Part shown: in pieces, positions 24,989 to 31,920 of the stretch | Numbering within the stretch: position 1 is the stretch's first letter | How the letters are laid out: each line of letters starts with the position of its first letter | Made by a program: the position numbers and the translations under genes | Notes under the pieces: generated by a model | Database searches by the model: none | Seen by the model: only the letters and a program-made list of their open reading frames with translations | Told to the model about the DNA's origin: nothing | Origin: JAEUIX01 sp046156035 | Lineage (GTDB): Bacteria > Planctomycetota > Phycisphaerae > Phycisphaerales > UBA1924 | Direction: 5' to 3' | NCBI GenBank assembly: GCA_046156035.1 | Contig: JBJXEW010000055.1 | Location: 1 to 64,000 of the forward strand | Length of the DNA: 64,000 bases

Positions 24989-26149
24989 CTAGTCCAGCCA
25001 GTCCTTGGCCTTCAGCCTCGCCGGCACGTACTCCTCCGTCACGTACGAGATGCCCTTGGTGATCAGGCCTTCAACCTCCATCTTGAAGCCGTTGTCAAGC
25101 ATCCCCTGGATCTCCTTCTGCCACCCCTTGTCCCCCTCGAACCACGGGTAGGCCGCGATCTCCTTGGCCCGCTTGATGTCGTTGTCGTTGAGTTCGATCT
25201 GCACATCGTCCGTCAGATCGCACACCCTGTTGTCCTTGGAGCGCACACCGATGAACTTGGCATCGGGTATCGCCAGCCGCTCGCTCTCGAAGGCCAGCGA
25301 GATCGAGCCCTGCTTGATCACGCTGAAGATGTAGTGCCCCCACGGATCGCAGTCGAGCAGGCAGTAGATCGGCAGGCCGAGTTCGCGGTTCAGCCGGCTG
25401 AGCAGGCGGCGCACGCCGCGCGTGGGCTGGCCGCTGCCTTCGGTGAGGATGCAGTTGTGCTTCTGCCAGAAGCGGTCCTCGTTGAAGCGGCCCCACACCG
25501 TGTCCTTCTCCACGTGCAGCACGAACTTGGCCTCGCACTTCTTGAACTGGATCACGTCCGGCTCCACGATGCCCGGCACCGCGTAGCCACCCGTGCCCAT
25601 GCGCCGGCAGTCGATCTCATCGCCGTTGTCCACGATGGTGATGTTGCCCGCCATCGTGCCGCGCTTCTTGGCGTAAATGTGCAGTTCCTCGCGCAGGGCT
25701 TCGAGCGAAACCTCGAGGTCTTCCAAAATGCCGTCGCTCTCATCCTGGTCGCCGAACGTCTTCTCGCCTCCACCTCCCTTGACGGCGGCAGTCCCCGCCA
25801 CAGTGTGCAGGCCCTTGTAGAACATGCCGCGGAGCGAGAGCGTCTTCTGCGCGTCGATGAGTTCCTTCACCGAGTTGGAGTGCAGGCACGTCTGCATGAA
25901 CTGCTTGGCCTGGTTGAGGTTGAACAGCATCCGCTCGGCCTTGGCATCGCCCATCTGCAGGATGCCGCGCTTCTTGTTCCAGATCGTGTTGGACTTGCTG
26001 CGTGTCGGAATATCGAGTTTGGGCTCGCGCCCCGCGAACGTCTTCTTCGCCACATCCTCCGCAAGGTCCACGATCTTGCCCAGCGTGCGGGCATCGCGCT
26101 CCTTCATGCGGGCGGAAGGGGAGGCGGCAGTGGGGGGAGACTTGGCCAT
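24989..26149 (-). CDS. top6A: DNA topoisomerase VI subunit A (Spo11-like)
   Basis: A 386-residue DNA-cutting subunit of the type IIB topoisomerase. The winged-helix CAP region has TLSLRGMFYKGLH near residue 105, with the tyrosine expected to attack DNA. The Toprim domain has the acidic residue in FVLHVEKDTVWGRF and the metal-binding DxD in IYCLLDCDPWGHYIFS. The family relaxes and decatenates DNA with subunit B and ATP, and is related to eukaryotic Spo11. The start at ATG 26149 (MAKSPPTAAS) gives a Lys/Ser/Pro tail before the conserved KERDARTLGKIVDLAE; ATG 26107 would begin nearer that point. It lies 73 bases downstream of subunit B. Confidence 0.93.
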   Translation of the reverse strand: MAKSPPTAASPSARMKERDARTLGKIVDLAEDVAKKTFAGREPKLDIPTRSKSNTIWNKKRGILQMGDAKAERMLFNLNQAKQFMQTCLHSNSVKELIDAQKTLSLRGMFYKGLHTVAGTAAVKGGGGEKTFGDQDESDGILEDLEVSLEALREELHIYAKKRGTMAGNITIVDNGDEIDCRRMGTGGYAVPGIVEPDVIQFKKCEAKFVLHVEKDTVWGRFNEDRFWQKHNCILTEGSGQPTRGVRRLLSRLNRELGLPIYCLLDCDPWGHYIFSVIKQGSISLAFESERLAIPDAKFIGVRSKDNRVCDLTDDVQIELNDNDIKRAKEIAAYPWFEGDKGWQKEIQGMLDNGFKMEVEGLITKGISYVTEEYVPARLKAKDWLD

Positions 26150-26222
26150 GAGATTCTCACCGCAGAGACACAAAGGGCACATAGGAAGGCAGGAAGAAGG
26201 CACAAAGCCAGACGCAAGGTGC

Positions 26223-28616
26223 CTAGAACAACCCGGGCTCATCCACCGGAATCAACTTGCCGTTGACCAGCCGCATCTTCGGCTTGGCCTTGGGGGCGGC
26301 CTTCGCCTCGGCCTTGCTCGTTGCCGTCGGCTTGCGAGGATTGCTCGCCGCGGCTTTGGGCACACCCACACCCTTCGCGCCCGCGGCCAGTTCCACCTGC
26401 GCCAGTTCCGCCTTGCTGAACGTCAAGGGGGGCGTGTCGTCCGTCGTCGCGATCCGGCGCTTGCCCGCGCTCTTCTTCCCCGGTGGGCCTTCGGTCGCGC
26501 GCTCCGCCGCCGCACCCGCGGGCGGCGAGAGGGGCGCGGCACCCGGCCCCACGATGATCACGCCCTCCGAATCCGCCGGGTCGTCATCCTTCTGCGCCTT
26601 GCCCTCATCGTTCAGTTGCAAATCCGCAATCGCCGTCCGCTTGCGCGCCTGCACGAGCAGCGCGTCGTACAACTTCTTCGCGTCCGTCCCGTTGATCGCG
26701 TTGATCGCCTTGGCGATCTCCCCGATGTACCGCTCGAACACGTCGCGCCTTTCGCCCTCACGCCGCATCTTCAGCCGCTTGCGCAGATACGTCCCGAGTT
26801 TGCGCCCGCACTCCATCAGCGCGAGTTTCATCTCCTTGCGGATCTCGTCGTAATCCGCAATCGCCTCTTTGCTCTCGCTCGTGAACGGCACCCACACGCT
26901 CGCCATGTGGATCATGATCACCAGCGGCCCCACCGGCAGCGAGTTCCGCGGGTGCTGCAGGTCGTAGTTCCGCCAGTTGGTCTCACCCACCGCCTTGAAA
27001 CTCGAGCACGCGCTCTGCTGAAACAACAGCGGCACCCGGTTGGCAAAGCGGATCACCCGGGCCGTGTCGTCCGCCGGCAACTCGCCCCCGAACGCGATCG
27101 CCGTCTCGATCAGAAACGGCCTGCCGCGGTACACATCCGCCTCGCGGCTGCTGGCCGCGTAAAACTCCGCCCGCACCCCCTTGAACATCCCCTTCAGCAA
27201 CTGCTGCACGCCGATGGGCGCCAGGCAGTCCGTCGGTGGGGGCGCGAGCCGCGCTTCCTGAAACGCCTTGAACAACTTCTCCGCCTGCGGCGACTCCACA
27301 TCGCTCACCTTCGTCCGCGTCGTGCAACCCACCTTGTGGCAGAACTCGCTCGCCGTCGCCGCGCTCACGCGGCAGAAGCACTCCTGCAAAAAGTTGTACA
27401 GCGTGCCCCCGCCCTTGTTGGCCTCCTGAAAGTCCTTGAGCATCTGGAGCAGGATGCCCAGTTCAATGCCCTTCGGGTGCGGCTGAATCTCCCGTGTCTC
27501 CGGCGGCAGTTCCGCCACCGCACGCGGGAAGACCACCAGCGACCCCAGGTCGGTGGTGACGGCGGCGAGGTTCAGCGAGCCCGGAGCGTCAGCGACGGGT
27601 CCCTCTGCGACCGGCGCCCCGCTTGTGCCGGCACCAGTGCCCAGTGCCCGATCCCCAGTGCCCCTTCCTTTCAGCAGCGGCGCATCCTCCTCCTCTTCCA
27701 CCGTCCGCGTGGGCCGCACAAAGGTGATCCGCGCGTGCGGGTTGGCGATGGCCGTGAGTTCCAGAAACTCATCCACCGACCCGCGCCCGCGCTGGTACTT
27801 GCCTTCGAGTTCAATCGTCACGCTCGTGCCCGTCGGATAGTCCGCCGCGCTGAGGACCTCGCCCTTCTCGGCCAGTTCCCGCACCGCGCTGTTCAGGTTC
27901 CGCAGACGTGCGAGCGGAAAGTCATCGGTCTCCTCGTCCACCGTCACCTCGGCCCGGTTGGTCTTGGTGTTCATCGCCAGTTCGATGTGGTGGGCCTTCT
28001 TCTTCGCGTCCGGCCGCGTCTGGATCATCATGGGCTTACCCGTGGTGATCAGCCCGTACATGCCCGCGGCCGAGATGCCGATCCCTTGCTGCCCGCGGCT
28101 CATCTTCAGCCGGTGAAACTTGGACCCGAAGAGCAGCCGCCCGAACACGTTCTCCACCTGCTTGCGCAGGATGCCCGGCCCGTTGTCCACCACCGTCACC
28201 CGGTAGCGCGAACTCTTGGCCGCCTTGGCTGCCTTGCCTTCCTCCTTCGTGCCTCCGTCCCTCCGTGCCTTCGTGCCTTCCTCTTTCCCTGCCTTCGTGC
28301 CTTCCTCCAGGTCTTCAATCACCACCGTCACGTCCGGCAGAATGCCCGCCTCCTCGCACGCGTCCAAGGAGTTGTCCACCGCCTCCTTCACCGCCGTCAG
28401 CAGGGCCTTGCGCGGGCTGTCGAACCCCAGCAGGTGGCGGTTCTTGGCGAAAAACTCCGACACCGAAATGTCCCGCTGCTTGGCCGCCATGCTCTCGGCG
28501 GTAGCGCGCGGCGCGGCCTTGTTCTTCATGGCGTGTTCCGCGCGTGGCGGTGATGACAGGGGTCCGTGGAGCGGGTGAGGATTCGCAGGTGCTTCGAGCA
28601 GCGCATTGTGCGTCAT
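26223..28616 (-). CDS. top6B: DNA topoisomerase VI subunit B (GHKL ATPase)
   Basis: A 797-residue ATPase subunit. After a 45-residue tail comes ISVSEFFAKNRHLLGFDSPR. The Bergerat fold has ALLTAVKEAVDNSLDACEE (N box), VVDNGPGILRKQVENVFGRL (G1) and SRGQQGIGISAAGMYGL (lid/G2). The transducer domain follows to about residue 600. Two low-complexity inserts interrupt the fold: EEGTKAGKEEGTKARRDGG just before G1, and GTGDRALGTGAGTSGAP before the segment VFPRAVAELPPE. A basic Ala/Lys-rich tail of about 150 residues ends the protein. The start at ATG 28616 is set by a perfect AAGGAGG six bases upstream. Subunit A follows in the same direction. Confidence 0.94.
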   Translation of the reverse strand: MTHNALLEAPANPHPLHGPLSSPPRAEHAMKNKAAPRATAESMAAKQRDISVSEFFAKNRHLLGFDSPRKALLTAVKEAVDNSLDACEEAGILPDVTVVIEDLEEGTKAGKEEGTKARRDGGTKEEGKAAKAAKSSRYRVTVVDNGPGILRKQVENVFGRLLFGSKFHRLKMSRGQQGIGISAAGMYGLITTGKPMMIQTRPDAKKKAHHIELAMNTKTNRAEVTVDEETDDFPLARLRNLNSAVRELAEKGEVLSAADYPTGTSVTIELEGKYQRGRGSVDEFLELTAIANPHARITFVRPTRTVEEEEDAPLLKGRGTGDRALGTGAGTSGAPVAEGPVADAPGSLNLAAVTTDLGSLVVFPRAVAELPPETREIQPHPKGIELGILLQMLKDFQEANKGGGTLYNFLQECFCRVSAATASEFCHKVGCTTRTKVSDVESPQAEKLFKAFQEARLAPPPTDCLAPIGVQQLLKGMFKGVRAEFYAASSREADVYRGRPFLIETAIAFGGELPADDTARVIRFANRVPLLFQQSACSSFKAVGETNWRNYDLQHPRNSLPVGPLVIMIHMASVWVPFTSESKEAIADYDEIRKEMKLALMECGRKLGTYLRKRLKMRREGERRDVFERYIGEIAKAINAINGTDAKKLYDALLVQARKRTAIADLQLNDEGKAQKDDDPADSEGVIIVGPGAAPLSPPAGAAAERATEGPPGKKSAGKRRIATTDDTPPLTFSKAELAQVELAAGAKGVGVPKAAASNPRKPTATSKAEAKAAPKAKPKMRLVNGKLIPVDEPGLF
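27631..27665. repeat. CAGTGCCC-type short repeat inside top6B
   Basis: A run of near-identical CCAGTGCCC units separated by one to eight bases. In top6B it is read in frame as a Gly/Thr/Ala stretch. It looks like an intergenic-type simple repeat that has entered a coding region. Confidence 0.55.
28231..28311. repeat. CTTCGTGCCT/CCTCCGT repeat tract inside top6B
   Basis: About 80 bases built from repeated TTCGTGCC, CCTTCCTC and CCTCCGTG units. In top6B it is translated as a Lys/Glu/Gly/Thr-rich insert. Similar units occur in non-coding DNA at 26170-26210 and 40588-40730. Confidence 0.7.
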
Positions 28617-28661
28617 CGCGGCCCTCCTTGGCTGCGGAGAATCCCTCAAAGTGTACCGACT

Positions 28662-29072
28662 TCACGCCTGGGCCGCGTGCTCGACCTGCGGCGCGACCAG
28701 GTAGAACCGGGCGACACCCACCTCAAACTCTTCCCCCTCGCTCGTCCGCATCACAAAGTGCCCCTCCATCGTTCCCCATTCCGTCTGGAGCGGGCAGAAC
28801 GACGAGTACGAGAACGTCTGGCCCGGCTCAAGCGTGGGCTGCTTGCCCACCACCCCGTCGCCCTCGACGCGGTGCTCCTGCCCGTGCGCATCCACGATCC
28901 GCCAGCAGCGCGACATCAGTTGTGCGGTCCGCCCGCTCTCGTTCGTCAGCGCGATGCGGTAGCCGAACACGAACTGCCCGGACTCCGTGTTCGAGTGATT
29001 CGGCAAAAACGCCGGGCTCACCTGCACGCGGAAGCCGGACGAAAAGCCTTGCGATCCCTTGCACAGACTCAT
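28662..29072 (-). CDS. apaG: ApaG protein
   Basis: A 136-residue single-domain ApaG with an Ig-like beta fold. FVFGYRIALTNESGRTAQLM, SRCWRIVDAHGQEHRVEGDGVVG and the glycine-rich end of GTMEGHFVM are diagnostic. The protein is known genetically from diadenosine tetraphosphate and cobalt/magnesium phenotypes, but its molecular role is unsettled. The ATG at 29072 has AGAGG upstream; a longer frame to 29102 adds nothing conserved. It lies upstream of top6B, in the same direction, 45 bases away. Confidence 0.93.
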   Translation of the reverse strand: MSLCKGSQGFSSGFRVQVSPAFLPNHSNTESGQFVFGYRIALTNESGRTAQLMSRCWRIVDAHGQEHRVEGDGVVGKQPTLEPGQTFSYSSFCPLQTEWGTMEGHFVMRTSEGEEFEVGVARFYLVAPQVEHAAQA

Positions 29073-29133
29073 GGCAGACCTCTCGCACGCGGCCGTGGAC
29101 ACCCGCGACCGAGCGTAGGCCCCGCCCCGCCGT

Positions 29134-29139
29134 TACGAT
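29134..29139 (+). promoter_or_regulatory. -10-like TACGAT box next to a start codon
   Basis: TACGAT ends eight bases before the GTG at 29148, with no ribosome site between. Confidence 0.35.
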
Positions 29140-29147
29140 CCCGCCCC

Positions 29148-30449
29148 GTGTTCCTCTACCACACCCCCGATCAACTCCGCACCTGCGCTGCCAGCGAGGC
29201 CCAGAGCGGCCAATGGCACATGGCCGAGCAGTTCGCCGGGCAGTTGCTCGACACGCACCCAGCCGACCCCACCGCCCTCAACGTCATGGGCCGCGTGGCC
29301 ATGCACGCCACGCGCCACGCCGCCGCGGCACGGTTCTTCGCCGCCGCGATGGCCGCCAGCCCCGGCTTCAAACCCGCCAAGAAGAACCTCGCCCTCGCCG
29401 AGCAGGCCGCCGCAACCGCGCCACCCGTGGGCGCGGCACCGAGATACCTGCTCATCCGCGAGTGGGGGGCCGGCTTCTGGGCCGATGTGGACCACGTCCT
29501 GGGTCAGGTGCTCCTGGCCGAGATCACCGGCCGCATCCCGATCGTGCACTGGGGCCAGGGCAGCCGCTTCGGCGACCGCACCAGCGCCGACAACTGGACG
29601 CGCTTCTTCGAGCCCGTCTCCGCCGCCACGCTGGCAGACATTCAGGATCGAGGCCTCACCTGCTTTCCCGGCAAGTGGAACAGCACGCCGTGGAACGCCC
29701 GCGTCCCCAACCGCTGGGCCGGCCCGGATTCACGCACCACCGGCCTCGCCACGCTCGCCTCTGATGCGCAGGTGGTGGTCAGCGACTTCTTCTACTCCGT
29801 TGCCTGCGCGCGCGCGTGGATCGAACCCGGCCACCGCCTCTACGGCGCATCCCTCCACACCGTCTATCGCGATCTCCTCCGCACCTACGCCCGACCGTCG
29901 AAGGCCATCGTCGACGCCGTCGATGCCTTCGCCGCCGCCAACTTCATGCCGCGCCCGGTCATGGCCGTGCACTTCCGCGGCACAGACAAGCACCTCGAAA
30001 CCCAGCCCTTCGGCGACCTCGCCGGCCAGTATCCGGCCGCGCTCGACGCGATGGACCGGCGCCTTCGCCCCGCCCGCGTTTTCCTCATGACCGACCAGCA
30101 GTCCGCCCTCGACGAGTTCCGTGCGCTCCTCGGCGAGCGACTCATCGCCACCGATGCCTTCCGCGCCAACTCCGGGCGCGGCATCCACTTCCACAACGCC
30201 GTGCCCGGCCCGCAACTCGGGCGTGAGGTCCTCATCGACACGCTCCTGGCCACGCGGGCCGATGCGTTTGTCGGCTTTGGCCCCTCCAACGTCAGCGGCA
30301 TGATCACGCTGCTGCGCCAGTGGCCGGTAGACCACGCCGCGCTCATCGGACCCAGTTACCTTGAGTGGCGGCGGCCGGGCGTCTATCTCTGCCCCCCGGC
30401 GAGCGAACTCGACGACGAGGCTCCCGCATCCACCCCCGCACCCGCCTGA
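29148..30449 (+). CDS. TPR protein with fucosyltransferase-like domain
   Basis: A 433-residue protein. Residues 1-90 are helical with a TPR-like arrangement (NVMGRVAMHATRHAAAARFF). The rest resembles O-/alpha-1,6-fucosyltransferases of the NodZ/GT23-like fold: GAGFWADVDHVLGQVLLAEI, PIVHWGQGS near residues 110-150, and PVMAVHFRGTDKHLE around 265, which corresponds to the GDP-fucose-binding HxRRTDK segment. DAFVGFGPSNVSGMITLLR near 365 fits the donor-site end. A sugar-transfer role in envelope or glycoprotein synthesis is inferred; donor and acceptor are unknown. The start is a GTG close to a -10-like box, without a ribosome site. Confidence 0.75.
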   Translation: MFLYHTPDQLRTCAASEAQSGQWHMAEQFAGQLLDTHPADPTALNVMGRVAMHATRHAAAARFFAAAMAASPGFKPAKKNLALAEQAAATAPPVGAAPRYLLIREWGAGFWADVDHVLGQVLLAEITGRIPIVHWGQGSRFGDRTSADNWTRFFEPVSAATLADIQDRGLTCFPGKWNSTPWNARVPNRWAGPDSRTTGLATLASDAQVVVSDFFYSVACARAWIEPGHRLYGASLHTVYRDLLRTYARPSKAIVDAVDAFAAANFMPRPVMAVHFRGTDKHLETQPFGDLAGQYPAALDAMDRRLRPARVFLMTDQQSALDEFRALLGERLIATDAFRANSGRGIHFHNAVPGPQLGREVLIDTLLATRADAFVGFGPSNVSGMITLLRQWPVDHAALIGPSYLEWRRPGVYLCPPASELDDEAPASTPAPA

Positions 30450-30514
30450 GCCGCACGCGCACGGGCCTACGCTTGGCCCCAAACCACCACACCCCCCGGC
30501 CACGGAGCCTTTGC

Positions 30515-30985
30515 ATGGAAACCACGCTCATCATCCTCAAGCCCGACGCCGTCCAGCGCGGTCTCATGGGCCGCATCCTCAGCCGCTTCGAGGACAAGGG
30601 CCTGCAGGTGGTCGGCTGCAAACTCACGCAGATCAGCCCCGCGCTCGCCGCCACGCACTACGAGGCCCACCAGTCCAAGGGCTTTTATGCCGGCCTGGTC
30701 AAGTTCATGACCAGCAGCCCGGTGCTCGTGCTTGCCCTGCGGGGCAACGGCGCCATCACCATCGCTCGCAGCATGATGGGCGCCACCTTCGGCTCCAAGG
30801 CCAACCCCGGCACCATCCGCGGCGACTTCGGCGTGAGCAACTCGTTCAACCTCATCCACGGGTCAGATTCGCCCGAGGCCGCCGAGCGCGAACTCAAACT
30901 CTTCTTCGCACCCGGCGAGGTCCTCACCTTCCCGCGGGCGATCGACGGCTGGGTCTACGACATGTCCGGCGGGAAGGCGGAGTGA
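30515..30985 (+). CDS. ndk: Nucleoside diphosphate kinase
   Basis: A 156-residue kinase that moves the gamma phosphate between nucleoside triphosphates and diphosphates through a phospho-histidine. TTLIILKPDAVQRGLMGRIL opens the fold. NPGTIRGDFG and SNSFNLIHGSDSPEAAEREL give the nucleotide site and the active His. GGAG lies about eight bases before the ATG at 30515. It ends at a convergent bidirectional terminator shared with csrA. Confidence 0.97.
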   Translation: METTLIILKPDAVQRGLMGRILSRFEDKGLQVVGCKLTQISPALAATHYEAHQSKGFYAGLVKFMTSSPVLVLALRGNGAITIARSMMGATFGSKANPGTIRGDFGVSNSFNLIHGSDSPEAAERELKLFFAPGEVLTFPRAIDGWVYDMSGGKAE

Positions 30986-31013
30986 GCAGGGCTCAAAGCA
31001 GCAAAGCCCAGAG

Positions 31014-31075
31014 CTCAAATTGAGGCACCGGCACGCGTGCAAGCCCGATGCTTCGGGCCTTCATTTGAGTTTTTC
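31014..31075. terminator. Bidirectional terminator between ndk and csrA
   Basis: Outer arms CTCAAAT (31014-31020) and ATTTGAG (31063-31069) are followed on the plus strand by five T. Inside are the palindrome GCACGCGTGC (31031-31040) and the hairpin GCCCGA-TGCT-TCGGGC (31043-31058). On the minus strand the A-rich flank gives U-rich RNA too. Further CTCAAA-type units lie towards csrA. Confidence 0.65.
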
Positions 31076-31105
31076 GCTTTGAGATTTGAGTTTTCCCGCG
31101 TGCCT

Positions 31106-31330
31106 TCAGGCACCGGCGCTCGCCTGCGGCTTGATGCTGCCCACCACCTGCGGGGCATCAATCGCGATCTGGTCGGCCACCTCGCGCCGGTGCACATCCA
31201 CACTCCGCGGGAAGTCGAACGCGATCCGCACGCGGTCGCCACGGATGGACGCGATGCGCACCACGCCGATGGGGTTCTTCGGGTCGCCGATCACGACCTC
31301 TTCGCCTTCGCGCCTTGTGATGACGAGCAT
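31106..31330 (-). CDS. csrA: Carbon storage regulator / RsmA family RNA-binding protein
   Basis: A 74-residue CsrA. MLVITRREGEEVVIGD is the RNA-binding first strand, and VRIASIRGDRVRIAFDFPRS and VHRREVADQIA complete the core. CsrA dimers bind GGA motifs in hairpin loops near ribosome sites and block or stabilise mRNAs, often for motility and surface appendages. AGGAGGTCCACCC before the ATG at 31330 is a near-perfect ribosome site. A good promoter lies at 31380-31407. A candidate target is the pseudopilin leader at 38183-38223. Confidence 0.97.
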   Translation of the reverse strand: MLVITRREGEEVVIGDPKNPIGVVRIASIRGDRVRIAFDFPRSVDVHRREVADQIAIDAPQVVGSIKPQASAGA

Positions 31331-31379
31331 GGGTGGACCTCCTGTCCTGCTGGAAGACGCCGCGGACCTGACGGAGTTC

Positions 31380-31407
31380 AATATACCACGGTCCGGGGCC
31401 CCGCCAA
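31380..31407 (-). promoter_or_regulatory. Sigma-70 promoter of csrA
   Basis: On the minus strand TTGGCG (31402-31407), 16 bases, TATATT (31380-31385). The transcript would start near 31373 and have a leader of about 43 nt. It is one of the best promoter matches in the window. Confidence 0.65.
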
Positions 31408-31540
31408 AGGCGGTTCGCAAACAATCAGCACCCGGTTCGGCCTCCGGGCGGGTTTTTTGTGGGTCTGGGGGTTTGTTTGCCCGCCAAGCGCCGGCAAGAC
31501 GCCTGTTGCACGCGCCACCCGCGGCCCCTTCACAGACTCT

Positions 31541-31825
31541 TCATGCCACGGCCTGCACGGCCTTGACCTCGGGGATGTGCTGCCGCAGATTCCGCTCGAT
31601 GCCCGTCTGCAGGGTCACCTGGCTCGACGGGCACCCCACACACGCGCCGTGCAGCCGGATCTGCACCACGCCCGCGGCGGTCACATCCACCAGTTCCAGA
31701 TCGCCCCCATCGGCCTGCACCGCGGGCCGGATGAGTTCAAGAATCTGCGCAACACGATCCTTCAGCGGCGGGTTGCCGGCGCTGGTGGGGCTGGGAGCGT
31801 TCGCAGGGTTGATGCTGGCGGGCAC
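31541..31825 (-). CDS. NifU-like Fe-S scaffold, C-terminal domain type
   Basis: A 94-residue protein made of one NifU C-terminal (Nfu) domain. VAQILELIRPAVQADGGDLE and VQIRLHGACVGCPSSQVTL carry the CxxC that binds a transient Fe-S cluster. It likely delivers clusters to target proteins; IspH is an Fe-S enzyme in the same window, but the link is only inference. Start: GTG at 31825 lies five bases after TACCAT and has no ribosome site. Another in-frame GTG at 31840 lies upstream of that box and is less likely. Confidence 0.9.
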   Translation of the reverse strand: MPASINPANAPSPTSAGNPPLKDRVAQILELIRPAVQADGGDLELVDVTAAGVVQIRLHGACVGCPSSQVTLQTGIERNLRQHIPEVKAVQAVA

Positions 31826-31830
31826 GACGA

Positions 31831-31836
31831 ATGGTA
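31831..31836 (-). promoter_or_regulatory. -10-like TACCAT box before the NifU-like start
   Basis: TACCAT (minus strand) ends five bases before GTG 31825. With a normal -10 to start distance the RNA would begin at or next to the start codon. Confidence 0.45.
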
Positions 31837-31909
31837 TCACGCCGCGAGCGGTTGGCGGTGAGCCGACAGCCAACCGGGATGGCCGTCCACATTTCGTGGC
31901 ACCTGGTCG

Positions 31910-31915
31910 TACCAT
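31910..31915 (+). promoter_or_regulatory. -10-like TACCAT box before the lipoprotein start
   Basis: TACCAT ends five bases before ATG 31921. It has the same box and spacing as the divergent NifU-like gene 74 bases away. Confidence 0.45.
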
Positions 31916-31920
31916 CCGCC

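Noticed and set aside
28669..28853. An earlier start for the TPR/fucosyltransferase-like gene
   Set aside because: The frame is open upstream but is antisense to apaG and without homology. GTG 29148 fits the -10-like box and the start of the TPR segment.
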